Shown piece by piece: positions 36,501 to 46,922 of a stretch of 64,000 nucleotides of DNA. The stretch covers positions 56,040 through 120,039 of the forward strand of contig BCJX01000024.1 of assembly GCA_001600415.1 (NCBI GenBank), read 5' to 3'. Below the pieces are notes generated by a model that saw only the letters and a list, made by a program, of their open reading frames with translations, had not been told where the DNA came from and did no database searches. This DNA is from Pascua guehoae (taxonomy: Eukaryota > Basidiomycota > Tremellomycetes > Trichosporonales > Trichosporonaceae). Positions within the stretch are counted from its first letter, which is position 1; each line of letters starts with the position of its first letter. A program made the translations under genes and the position numbers.

Positions 36501-38576
36501 ATCTGCATGCCCTGCATGGCAACGTTGGCGGGCGGCGCATTGTAGAAGAGCAGCGAGTGGCGAATGTCGCCGCATAGTCCCTGCACCTCTTCATTGAGGG
36601 GCTCGGACATTTGGAACACGAGGTGTGGTGCGAGACCGAGGTTTAGTGCTGGGTCCTTTTTAGACGCTTCGACAAATTCGTCCCACAGCCCGCGGTCACA
36701 GCTTTCGAGGTACTGTGTCACGTCGAGATAACACTTGATCTGCGCGCCCTTTTTGTTCGACGCAGTGCCCATCCCGATGCGCCTACCGCCCACAGTCATG
36801 ACTGCCTCCCAGTTGGTGACACCGCCGGCCATCTTTTTGCGTCCACGGCCGCCCTGTGTCGGAATCTTGGCCGTCGACGATGAGAATTCAATCTCGGGCT
36901 TGCCAAACTTGAACCGCTGGCAGTAATATTCCATAAACTGGCGTGCACGGTCGTAGACAATCTCCTCGCCGTCGCTGAGTGTCACCGTCTCTGAGGCACC
37001 AGACACGGCGGGAGTGGAGGAAGTCGCCGCCGGCTGCGATGATTTGGGTCCCTGGCGGCTCTTGTCGAGCTGGTAGAGGGTCAGCAAAAAGTATAGTTGT
37101 TAGGCCAACACGCACCAGTCCAACTGCGGTGAGCTGGAGCACTGCGCTCAGAGCTGCAAGCTTTTCTGCCTCCTTTCGAGTGGTGTGGTCGCCAGATCCG
37201 ATAATATTCTCGTTCACATCGGCCACGACGGATGCGCGGAACACTTTTTGTCCATCAACGATGCCTTCCTCGATCTGGTAGCCCTTTCCGCCATCACCAA
37301 GGTTTTGTGCTCCACCTGATCCTCCACCAATATAGTTGGAAAGAGGCGCTTTGGGGTTTTCCTCCCACTGGGGCTTTATCGTCACACCATTGCCATACTG
37401 CTCGAGGATCTGCTGGCGGGTGCGCATCGGTCCCGGCAGCTGCTTGAGGGGCGGCGCCGCGGGGGCGCCCCTGCGCGATCCAGTTCCGTGACCATTGGCC
37501 CTGCGGTAGCGGCCGTGGCCAGATGGAGGCATGTCTGGCGCCAAGCTTTGAGTGGGCGGCTGTGGTGCGTAGCTGTCTTGCGCGACGCTTTGAGTGGGCG
37601 GCTGTGGTGGTGCGTAGCTGTCTTGCGCGACGCTTCGAGTGGACGCGCGTGGTCCGTAAGGACGAGGGGCCTTGGCAGGGGGTTCAGACGCAGAGGGGGA
37701 GTCGGTAGCTTCAAGCGGGCGCTTGTTACCGGCGACACTGAGGTTGTGAGCTCGAGAAGGAGAGGCAACGAGTAAAACCTACGTTTTGCCCTGGCCGAGT
37801 CGCTCAAGGAGTGATTTGCGGGGGGAAGGAGAACGGCGAGGGGGTGTGCGGTCCCTACGGGTAAGGTGTGCTGGGGATGATGGGCCCGAAGAGTGGATCG
37901 ACGAGCGAGCGGAGGTGGTCAAGCCGCGCGCGCGTGGAGGAGGTGTGAGGGTAGAGCGGCCCCTCGGGTTTCGATCGCGGTTCGAGTCCGTGTAGCGGCT
38001 GCTGCTGCTGCGGTGGCTGAGGTCAGAGTAGTCGCGTGAGTCGCGGGGGTTACGGTCGCGTGAGTCGCGATAGTCTCGAGCGTCGGAGTCGGCGGGGCGA
38101 GGAGGAAGAGGAGCCGAAGCGGTGACCGAGGAAGACGCGGAGGAAGGAGAAGGGTGGTAGCGGTCGTACTCGCGCGATTGGAGATGACGGCGGGAAGGAT
38201 GGATGAAACTGGCCGCGGGGTTTGCGTTGCCGTTGTCGGCTGCTGCGGCAGGGGGTGGAGGCGGAGGCGCGCTGGGGTGGGACCGAGGAGGAAGGTTGGA
38301 GTCACGGGCAGCTTGCATGGGACAGTATCGTGCCCGGCCGGTGCGCAGCGTGCGCGAGTTGGCTGCGGGCTCGGGGGCGGGCCCGGGTTGGTTGTAGACA
38401 GAGCAAAGTCCTGTGCGGGAGGTGGTCGAGCGCACCGAGCGGGTTGACAAATGAGAAACCCGAGACGAGACGGAGAAAGAGGACACCGATGCCAAAGTCG
38501 ACGAGGCAACTGCCGGTGGGAGAAAGGACGAGATGCGCCTCGCGAGCGCCCCGCGCGTGGGGGCGAGTGCAGACAA
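33559..38576 (-). CDS. Large DEAH/DEVH-box RNA helicase with dsRBD-like region
   Basis: Four exons (38576-37783, 37737-37116, 37069-34349, 34311-33559) give up to 1629 aa. The superfamily 2 core is complete: Walker A AATGSGKTTQVPQ (about 735), motif II as DEVH (VVDEVHERD, about 842) rather than DEAH, SATID, ATNIAETSVTIPDVVYVVD and QRAGRAGR. Helicase-associated and OB-fold regions follow (ending TQLRNVTRLDPMTYMLFGAY). Before the core, KAPLSNY and GSGDHTTRKEAEKLAALSAV (about 374-470) look like a double-stranded-RNA-binding fold, as in the DHX9/DHX36/DHX29 group. The first ~45 residues are Ser/Arg/Ala-rich and could be a mitochondrial presequence; an internal start at MQAARDSN is an alternative. 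RS/RD-dipeptide-rich sequence follows. The core identity is secure; the start and exact subfamily are not. Confidence 0.92.
37549..37645 (-). repeat. Tandem ~39-nt coding repeat in helicase N-terminal region
   Basis: Nearly three copies encode QDSYAPPQPPTQSVA-type units (SVAQDSYAPPQPPTQ, SVAQDSYAPQPPTQ, SLAPD). It is a disordered region upstream of the dsRBD-like fold. Confidence 0.85.
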
Positions 38577-38751
38577 CGCGGAAGACTAGAACCAGACGGC
38601 AATGGGGGACACGCCCCTGTTTTTTTTTGCTTATAGATGCGAGCGGGGAGGATGAGGAGGAGGGGTGGGTTGTGCCCTCGCCTTTTTGTAGTATTTGTTG
38701 TGGACGGTGTAGTCGAGCGAGGAAGGGGCAAATGACTTTTGACGACCAGTA

Positions 38752-38779
38752 GTTGATGACCTGATGACCTGATGACCTG
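38752..38779. repeat. (GATGACCT)n repeat
   Basis: Three to four perfect 8-nt copies (TTGATGACCTGATGACCTGA...) about 180 nt upstream of the helicase start. Confidence 0.85.
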
Positions 38780-39257
38780 ATACAGACAGGCCAACCCGAG
38801 ACTTTTACTTTGCAACCAGCCGTTTGCCACGAGCCAGCCCGCAGCCAGCCAGCAGTCGAGCTCGTTTGCCCCTCGCTTTCGTCCAGAGTGACCCTGTGCC
38901 CTACATTCATGATTCATACCTACTGTATGCTGTACGCGCCTACGTCGTCATGACCACGCGATCAAAGGGATAGACGGAATTAAATCCGCACTTCATTTTC
39001 CCACGGGCGCCTGCCTGCCTCATTGGAGAGACGGAAGCAAATTGGACAGAGATTGGTGGAGGAATGGATGTTGTGCCGAGTGGATGATGCATGTCTTGTT
39101 GTTGCCGAACCATGGCGCCTTTCTCCGCCCGGCGCCGAGGACATGATGATGCGCCGGCCATCGGCCATCGGTATGCAATCCAAGACAAAACCCATGACAC
39201 AATGAGACAAACTCAAGGCCTCGAGGCTTGCCTTACGACACGAGTGAGGCGTTCAAG

Positions 39258-39263
39258 TATAAA
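39258..39263 (+). promoter_or_regulatory. TATA box of DUF1772-like gene
   Basis: TATAAA in the context AAGTATAAAGGGACC lies about 140 nt upstream of the ATG at 39404. The following leader is CAC/CTC-rich, and the start context is GCCACCATGG. Confidence 0.5.
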
Positions 39264-39403
39264 GGGACCATTATGTCGCGCCCCTCCAAGATCCCACACT
39301 CGCATTCACGTCAATACATCTCCTACTTTTGTCCTCTTCACCCCAACAGCACAGTACAACCTCACTCCCAGCACACGCTCCACACCACTAGCCGTCCGCC
39401 ACC

Positions 39404-40096
39404 ATGGCCTCCCACATTGACCTCCCAACGACGACGCTGCTCCTCGTGGGCGCCTCGGCCGCCACGTCCTACGTCTTCTACGCAAACGTCGGCCTCACGC
39501 AGTTTGGTGCCGTCGCGCTGCTGAACGGCAGCCTCGCGCCGGACGTAAAGGTCAACGCCTACGACAAGGTCAAGGCGTGGAATGCCTTCTACTCGAAGGC
39601 TTCGGTGAGTGTTTGCCGCTGTTTCTCATCGCTTGGCGGGCACGCTTGGCGGGGACAAGGCTCGTCACTGGTTGGCCGATCCACCCCCGCTCCACCCAAA
39701 GCGACTCTGCTTCTCACCCCTTCTCCTCTGTCCCTCACCTGTAATCGTCGCTAACCGCAGAAATGGATGGTGGGCATCTCCGCCGTCGGCGCCGGCCTCA
39801 ACATTGCTACGGCGCTCAACCACCCGTCGCCGACTGTGCGCCAGCTGAGCGGCGCCGCGGCCGCCGTGGCCATGTCCATCGTGCCGATCACGTTTGGCTT
39901 TATCATGCCCACCAACCGCGAGCTCCAGGCGCTCAACGACAACATCATGCCCAACGCCCCGGCAGACAGCGCCAACGGCCAAAAGGCCGACGAGCTCGTG
40001 CTCCGCTGGGAGGGCCTGCACAACTGGCGCTATGTGGCGTACGTCGGCGCGTGGGTGCTCACCACTGCCGCCCTTGTGCTCGACAACCGCGCGTAA
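39404..40096 (+). CDS. DUF1772-family four-helix membrane protein
   Basis: Two exons (39404-39604 and 39761-40096, intron GTGAGT..CCGCAG) give 178 aa. Four hydrophobic segments are visible: TTLLLVGASAATSYVFYANV, MVGISAVGAGLNIATAL, LSGAAAAVAMSIVPITFGFI and YVAYVGAWVLTTAALVL. The conserved end LVLRWEGLHNWRYVAYVGAW (W-x5-H-x2-R) and the MPTNRELQALN loop fit the DUF1772/anthrone-oxygenase-like family. Members include small oxygenases in polyketide clusters and many of unknown role. No secondary-metabolite genes surround it, so a general membrane function is more likely. It has a strong Kozak-like start and a TATA box. Confidence 0.8.
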
Positions 40097-40591
40097 ACGG
40101 CGCGGCGCCGCGGTTGACGGGTCAGTAGGTGGAGTAGGTGGTATGGGTGGGCGAAACGCGCCGCTCTGCATACTGCTCTCGCCTGCTGCTCCCAAGGCTG
40201 CTTGAGGCTGCTCCCACCACTGCTCCCATCTGCTCCCATCTCGGCTCCCTCCCCCTGCCCACACACATGCACACACCCACGCACACTTGTAGAACAAGCG
40301 TTTGTAACAAGATGAAGCATCGATTCTGGCCCAACCACGCCGAAGCGATACCCGCAAACCCACAGACTGCCAACTCACACACTCAACGGAGCAGACCCAC
40401 TGAGCTGACGCTTTTACCTCACGCAAAGGAGACCCACTGACAAGACTTTTAACCTCACCACACGACCGATCCCGGCAAGCACGACACACAACACATCCGT
40501 TTCTATCCTATCGCGCTACGGCAGCCGCGAGCGGCCATGGCCACCACCTCTTGTGGGTCATCTCGCTCTCCGCGTCCCAGTGTATGCAAGT
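40097..40591. other. Convergent intergenic region
   Basis: The stretch lies between the DUF1772-like stop and the NDUFS6-like stop. It contains CA-rich sequence and short repeats of TGCTCCCA, likely 3' UTRs. No gene is supported. Confidence 0.6.
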
Positions 40592-42065
40592 TTAGTGGTG
40601 CTCCTTGTCCTGCTCGTACCGCGTGCCGCTGCCTGTCAGCTCTCGTTTGGTTGCGTGTCACGCACCAGTATCCGCAGGCGCGGGGGCCAGGCTTGTCGAG
40701 GTTGATGAAGATCTTGGGGTGGCCGAGGGCGCCCTTGCCTGCAGGTTAGTGGGGTTTCAGAGGAATGGACACGCGGGGAGAACGAGCAAGGTTTCAAGGG
40801 AATGGAATGCGGTATTCGGCGGTAGAGGGGTGGAGCGGGGTGCAAGGCCGCCATCCTGTCAAGCGCTGCACAACGCACTTGGACACGTAGGTCCAACGAC
40901 AGGAGAAGAGATAAAGAGCAAGGGCAGTGGACGCCGTACCCGCATGGTACGACCCCAGCCGCCATCCTGTCCAGAGGCGCCGTGACACACTTCGCCGCCA
41001 ACGACCAAGATTGCCAGGGGAGTAGATAAGGACAAGCCAAGGACGAGAGCCGATGAGGACGAGGCAAGCGTCTGGAACGAGAAGGGCAACGGTACAGAAC
41101 ACGCTGTCCCAATGCCAGTACCTCGCCAGAGCCACCATACGACACTTCCATGCCCGCGTTGGCGAAAGACGAATAGACGGGGGCGAACAAGGCAACGCAA
41201 CCGCAAGAGACGAGGCCAACGACGCGGGCAAGGTAGAGGCCGTCCCCACACGAAGAAGGTTGCCACGAGGAGCACCAGAGCACCAGCATGCCAATGAGCA
41301 AGCCGCGGCCATCCTCCCATGGCCACCATGCCGCACTCGCTGTCCCGTCTCTTCCATCGTTCCCACGGCATCACACCGACGCCGACCGGGCCTCGCTGCT
41401 TCACCGGCGATAGCAGCCACCGGCAGCTGCACTGGTCTTCGGTATCTCCCGCTTTCTCGACACCCCAATACTCTTCGGTATCTCCCGCGTTCTCCACACC
41501 CCCAATACTCTCGTCTCTCCTGCTGCCCAGCGCATCTCGGTGGGTCGTGGTCTCGGTCTGGCTGCCGACGCGCTACACGCTCCTCATCGGCTCCGACGCT
41601 GCCGTATCTGGGCAGATACCGTGCCCAGAGCGTGTCGCAGATGCCATTCCAAGCTTGCCGTCTCCCCTCCCACAACCACCTCCGCACCAACTTGCTCCTC
41701 CCCCCCCCCTCGTCCCCTACCCGCACCCCCACCCCTACATCACAAACCGCGCTCCCCCCCCCCCCCTTGACAACCGGCCACTCCTCCACGAGCCCCATCG
41801 CACTGAGCGCATCGGGCTGCAAGTCGAGCGCGACCTGCTCGAGGCGCGACGTGTCAAACGCCCCCGGCTTGGGGTTCTGGTTCCGGCTCCAGGGAGTGGG
41901 CACGTTGGGGCTCTGGCCCGGCGCGGCCTCCTTGGGCGTCGGGTCGTTGGGGCTGAATGCGAAGCGCGGCAGCGCGGGCGCGGGCGTCGACGACGACGAC
42001 GCGCGCGCGAGCACAGGCGCGCGGAGGGCGGGGCGCGCGCGCAGGAGGGGGCGGAGGGCGGACAT
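40592..42065 (-). CDS. Complex I 13-kDa Fe-S subunit, NDUFS6-like, with a 1-kb intron
   Basis: Exon 1 (42065 to about 41744) encodes an Arg/Ala-rich presequence (MSALRPLLRARPALRAPVLA), then SPNVPTPWSRNQNPKPGAFD, SRLEQVALDLQPDALSAM and SAVC. Exon 2 (40738-40666) encodes KGALGHPKIFINLDKPGPRACGY. Exon 3 (40628-40592) finishes CGTRYEQDKEHH. The C..GHP..C-x2-C zinc-binding pattern, G-x-x-LGHPK[IV][FY]IN, and the C-terminal CGTR[YF] identify the NDUFS6 accessory subunit of mitochondrial NADH:ubiquinone oxidoreductase (N-module attachment and assembly). The first intron spans about 1005 nt, some 20 times the local norm, and holds tandem repeats. The first donor is uncertain because of a run of 13 G just before it. 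Confidence 0.88.
41438..41515 (-). repeat. Tandem 34-nt repeat inside NDUFS6-like intron
   Basis: Two to three copies of GGTATCTCCCGCTTTCTCGA-type units, each followed by CACCCCAATACTCTTC, lie head to tail within the long intron (plus-strand reading). Confidence 0.8.
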
Positions 42066-44834
42066 GGCGGGGTGGTGGATGGTGGTGGTGAGTAGAGATG
42101 GATCATGCGCCGTTGATGGCATCGAGGGTGGGGGCCGGGGTTAGCGGGGATTAGGCGTGTGGCGTCGGTTGGCGGTTGGGCGGCCAACCACGGGGGGTGG
42201 AAATCAACCCCGCCTGGCCGCCTGGCTGCCTGGGTCGGCCCAGCGGGGAGCTTGCCATGCATCCATGCAGCGTTGTGCTTGCATGCATTGCATCGATGCA
42301 TCGTCAGCGCGTGAGCATCGCGCCATGCAGGTGATGGCATGATGACATGCTTGCTGTGTGCACCGAAATGTGACTGTCTGGTCTTCGTGCATGACGGCCG
42401 AACTTGGTGCGGGCCTTGGTCAAGGCCACTGCTGGCTGGCTGAATGGCTGGCAGATCATGGCTGACCTCCACTCTGCACCGGCGCCGATCGCTGATCGTG
42501 GTCAGAAGCTTGCCATACGCACATGCGCACAGCGATACCAGCACAACGGACGCTCCCCCATCAGACTGCTACCTCTACACGATAAAGCACATGCACGCCC
42601 GCACCATCACCACCCAACGCGTGCACCATGCAAAAATATGTGGTTCCTGGGGGATGGGCCCCTGGGTTTGTGGTAGGTTGGCTGGTTGCGCGCCCGACCC
42701 GCCGCGTGCGCCGCAGACCCTCTCGGTGGAGGCAAGCTCTGTGCGTTCGCGCTAGCTGGCGTCGCCATGATTCACTCCACGTGGGCGTCAGCAGCTCGCG
42801 CCGGCCGGGCGTCCCCAGATCGCGGCGTCGCAGTGTCGCGGGTGCGCCTTCGGGTAGTCGTTCATATTATTCGCGTCCGTTAAGCGTCGCCGGCAAGAGG
42901 CCAACACCTAATGGATTTGCGAGCACACGACGAATCGAACGTGCAACCACCAACCTACGGGAGTAATCTAAAAACCACTCCACAGCAGGCTGAAAACCGC
43001 TAAACCACGGGAACCGATTGATTGGGTGCAATCTCAGGTGACTATGATCCGTGCATAGTGGTGGTTTTGGGGACTTGGTCGTGAGAATCCTGAGAATCGT
43101 CGACGGCTTGCGAGCTGAATCGAGTCGACAAGGTGGGCATTGTCGATCCCTCGTCGAGCTTGGTCCTCGTGTGTAGCACTTGGGATTCGTTGGGGGAGAG
43201 CATGTTCCGCGGCGCCTTGAGGTCTGTCCTGCTCTGAGTCCTGGCGGCCTGGCGAGCTCTGGCTCTGGGACGACGTTGAGGTCAGGCGGGTCTGGCAATC
43301 TGGCACGCCTCCTCGCGGTGACCTCCTCCTCACTCATCATCGCCTCCTCGCCGCGCCCAATGTGCCCCACACCCTCCATACGCCATGAATACTTTCTCTA
43401 CGAGATATTCGCCCTGCCGCACAGCTAAACGTCACCTCTGCTCGCCATATCACCACGAAATGCTATCGATAATCACCAGAAAAAGATTAATTAAAAAACC
43501 CCAACCAGTCAGTTGCTCGCCCCCATCCAGTACAATTACCCTCGTACGCCCTTCGAACGCGTCCGAATATTCGTGGGCAACCCCCAAGTCGACATGGCCA
43601 TCGTGTTGCGGGGTAGGTCACGGATGACACCCTTGAGAGGGAAATTGGGGACATTTGCGGTCACTGTCAGCCCCTCCCCGTCTCCCACACGCGCCGGCAC
43701 TCTCCCCATCCCACATATATTCCATCCCGGTACCGACAATCTAGCCTCGGCACAGCCGTCGATCCACAACAGATTCAGCGAGTATATCGACGGGTTACCT
43801 TATGGACAGCCTTCCAAGAAGGTGAGTTGATAAAATATCCACCCCCCTCTCTCCTTTCCCGTCCCCGTCCCCTTCCCTCTCCCCAGAGCCAGTCCTCTTC
43901 GCCCACGTCCCGATACTCCATCAGCCGCGTCCATCGAGCCACGACATGCCAAAGGGTACGTCGACGTAGGCGCCGCACCACGACGACAACACACGGAGTG
44001 ACAGGCCATATCTGGCTGGGATGAACAACGTCTAAAAGCGCTGCCCCACTGCGTACCCCTCTGCCCTCACAACAAGCGTCGATTCCTGCCCTCTACGTCC
44101 CCAACACGGGGCCATATCGACCCACCACGGGCGGGGAGGAACTCCTAGGCCTGAGATCCCGCAGGCGTCAGTCGAGGACAACCACTCGAGCGAGGACAAC
44201 CCCGGCACCTAGCGTCTTTCTCCACCTGGTTGCTGAGGGACGAGAGCCTCATTCGACACGCGTACATGCGGATGGTGGCGTGGCAACGACATTGTCTCCA
44301 TTGGTCTGGTCATTCCCCGACCTTTCCCATGCTCTCTCGCCTCGGTCGTGAGCTCGCCTCTGCTCGGATCCTCGACATCAATGAGGATACGAGGTGGACT
44401 GGATCGGCATCGCTTTTGAAGCTCTCGACGGGATCGTATCCAGTGGCATGCTCCCCAGCAAATGATGTCCAGGTCTCCCTAACAACACATGAATCAAGCG
44501 AGGGGACAGGCATGCCACCTCCTATTCACCCGCACATTAATGTGTGTTCCGGCACATCAACAAGTCCAGCTACCATCCTCATGGGCCACAAATACGCTTT
44601 CTCGTACCTACCAATCACAACCTGTGGGCCGAATATGAGCGCTTGCAACATGCGAACCAGTGATTAATGCTACAATTATGTCATGCGAGGACCACACAGT
44701 CCTGCTGCTATGGGTGCTATGGGCATGGGGCATGGGGTGGGGTGGGTGTCCGTGTGTGTGAATGATGGCTCTGCGAGGGCAGCGGGCGGGTCGGGTTACT
44801 CGGACAGGCGACTATATAAATATTAGTGGCGTAT
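42066..44834. other. Gene-poor region, includes tRNA-like remnant
   Basis: No complete gene is supported. Coding-like pieces occur on plus at 43513-43830 (PRTPFERVRIFVGNPQVDM, then NRFSEYIDGLPYGQPSKK before a GTGAGT donor) and near 44390 (YEVDWIGIAFEALDGIVSSG). They lie in different frames with stops and may be gene remnants. A CATGCAT-rich stretch occurs at about 42258-42300. Confidence 0.45.
42925..43013 (-). pseudogene. tRNA-like remnant with A- and B-box
   Basis: On the minus strand, TGGTTTAGCGG matches the pol III A-box and GTTCGATTC matches the B-box at tRNA-like spacing. GGAGT/ACTCC can form an anticodon-like stem. The acceptor (GTTCCCG) has no 3' partner and the T-stem has mismatches, so it is not a working tRNA. 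It could be a decayed intron-bearing tRNA or a tRNA-derived element. Confidence 0.35.
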
Positions 44835-46922
44835 TCAGCGCGGCTGTTCGCCCCACTGCGGGTTATACGTCGGCGGCAGGTCCTCGACATGTTCGCCGTC
44901 GGAATCGACACGGCCGGCATCCTCGTGGCGCCTGAACCCGCCCGACGGCGCCTCCATTGGCGGCTGGCCCGCAAAGAGTGCCTCGTTGCGCTCCTCGTCG
45001 GCGTTTTGCGCCGCCAGCTGCTGCTTGCTCGAGTTGTTGTTGCCGTACGGGCGGGTCTGAGTGAGCGTCGAGGTCGCCACGCTCGGGGCGCGGGCGGGTC
45101 CCCGACCAGTCGGCCCCGCTGCCGCCCCGGCGCCGGCAGCAACGCCAGCGGCGTTGAGTGCTGTCGATCCGGCGCGCGAGAGGTTGTTGCCACGGAACCC
45201 AGTGGCCGTAGAAGCGTCACTGAGATAGGTGTCGCGCTGGGAGCTAAAGGGGTCCGACGTGCTCATCGATGGCCGACCGGCCGACGTGCCGCCCATGAAC
45301 GGCGAGATGGTGGTGAACTGGTCGTCTTCCTCTGGGTGCGACTGTACAGTTCGCGGGAGGGATGCCACGCTCTCGTTGAGTAAACCACTGCCAGGCCCAC
45401 GTGCCTGCTGGATACTGGAGCGCTCATACAGGTCCACATCGCCGGGTTTCGCGCGCTCTCGCCGCAACTTGCGAGATGCCATATAGTTCTTGACCTGGTT
45501 GCGGCAGCAGAACCACACAAGCAGAGCTTGAAGAATGAAAACGGCCGCGAGAACGCCAACAACAATGCCGGCAATGGCACCCGCCGTCAGTCTGTACGGT
45601 CAGCCAGGCACGAGGCACCACCCGGCCAAAACAACTCACCCAGCAGCACCCTTTGGTGTACTCGTCTGGATCGCAGTGACAGTCACCACACCAGCCTTGC
45701 GTGTTGTCGACTGGGTGTTGGTCGGCGGTACGTTGGTGCCGGTTTGCGAGCCAGTGGCAGGGGCAGGCCAGTCCAGTGGCGTCGAACTGGGTGCGTCGCT
45801 GGCAATGCAGCTGTCGTCGCCAGAGGTAACGCTTTGGAGTTGGCTTGTACCGCCGGCCCTGCCGGCCGCATCCCACGCAGCTGCTGGGTCAGCGGTAGAT
45901 CGACACCGAGTGTCAACAACATACCAAAGATGATCTGTGTGCCCGAACGGATGTTGACCTTGTACCCTGGAGAGTCAACTGGGTTGCTTCTCACACCCTG
46001 CTTCGCTACGCCTACTCACATGTGTCGTCGACTGAACCCGAGGCCGACTGCCACTGGAACACCTGACCGCTGGGAATGACACCAGTGATGGTAACTGGTG
46101 TCTGTGGCGTGTTGTGGTCCCAGGCAAACTGAAGGTCGCCACATTGCTGAGTGGTCAGATCCGTCTTTACGATAACACCCAACCACATACGGGCAAGTTG
46201 CCATTCTCGGGGTTCATGGAGAAGCTGCGGGATCAGCATCGGGCCACTGTCGTACTTGGTTGCCGGCTTACGTCCAGGGTGGGTCCTCCGATACAATGTC
46301 GCACTGGGATGTGCCCCCGGGCTTCCCCCCGACCGTATAGAGTGGACTCGCACCACCCGTCTGTGGGTTAGTTGCACGGATCAACAAAGGGGGGCGCCAC
46401 CGTATCCGAGCACCTACCGCAAAACCGGTCGCATCCGACATGATGAAAACCACTTGGGTGCCCTGCTTATCTGCCCATGTCAGTACATTTCAACGACGCC
46501 GGGCACATAGACAAGCGCAGCCCAGTGTGCTATGCACTGGGAGTGAATGCAGCCTGCTATCGGTCCGCAGCCAACATACAAGGAAGGGTTGGCCACTGCC
46601 ATGAAGCAATGTTGGAGGTCATTGTTACGCTGTCGGGAACCGTCTCGTTTGTAGCCACGTTGAATACGGTCTGGGCAAAGTCAGCGCCGAACGGTCCAAG
46701 CAAAATGCCTTTGGGCGGAGAGCCGAGTCCGTGTGCTCTGGTGATCACACGATCGCTCCGCAAACTCACCATAGCAGTGATTATGTACGGGGGTGTTCCC
46801 TGGGTCCAGTTGAACCGAACGTTCCCGCACTCGTTGATGGTCGTGTTATCGACCTGAAAGACAAAGCCCATGGCGCTGCGGGCCACCAGCGCAGCGGCGC
46901 CGAGCAGTGTGAGTGTGCGCAT
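44835..46922 (-). CDS. Single-pass membrane protein with paired Cys/Trp ectodomain modules and PPxY tail
   Basis: The start at 46922 gives a signal peptide (MRTLTLLGAAALVARSAMG). Two related modules follow: INECGNVRFNWTQGTPPY and, across small introns, QQCGDLQFAWDHNTPQTP, sharing CG[ND]-x-x-F-x-W-x-x-x-TP. Between them lie VVFIMSDATGFA and SPLYTVGGKPGGTSQCD. A Ser/Thr/Pro-rich stalk leads to one membrane helix (AGAIAGIVVGVLAAVFILQA, then LLVWFCCR). A ~200-aa cytosolic tail contains basic sequence next to the membrane and ends ...EDLPPTYNPQWGEQPR. PPTY is a PPxY motif, a usual ligand of Rsp5-type ubiquitin-ligase WW domains. Layout suggests a cell-surface sensor or adhesion-like protein. Many basidiomycete membrane proteins share this architecture without known function. 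Six or more short introns; exact splice sites in the middle are uncertain. Confidence 0.72.

Larger units (their letters stand above)
38577..39403. other. Divergent intergenic region
   Basis: The region lies between the helicase and DUF1772-like starts. It holds a short (GATGACCT)n repeat at about 38752-38779 and a TATA box listed separately. No gene is supported. Confidence 0.6.

Noticed and set aside
46586..46770. Intron at the first GTGAGT of the receptor-like gene
   Set aside because: No acceptor keeps the frame, while reading straight through stays open and protein-like.
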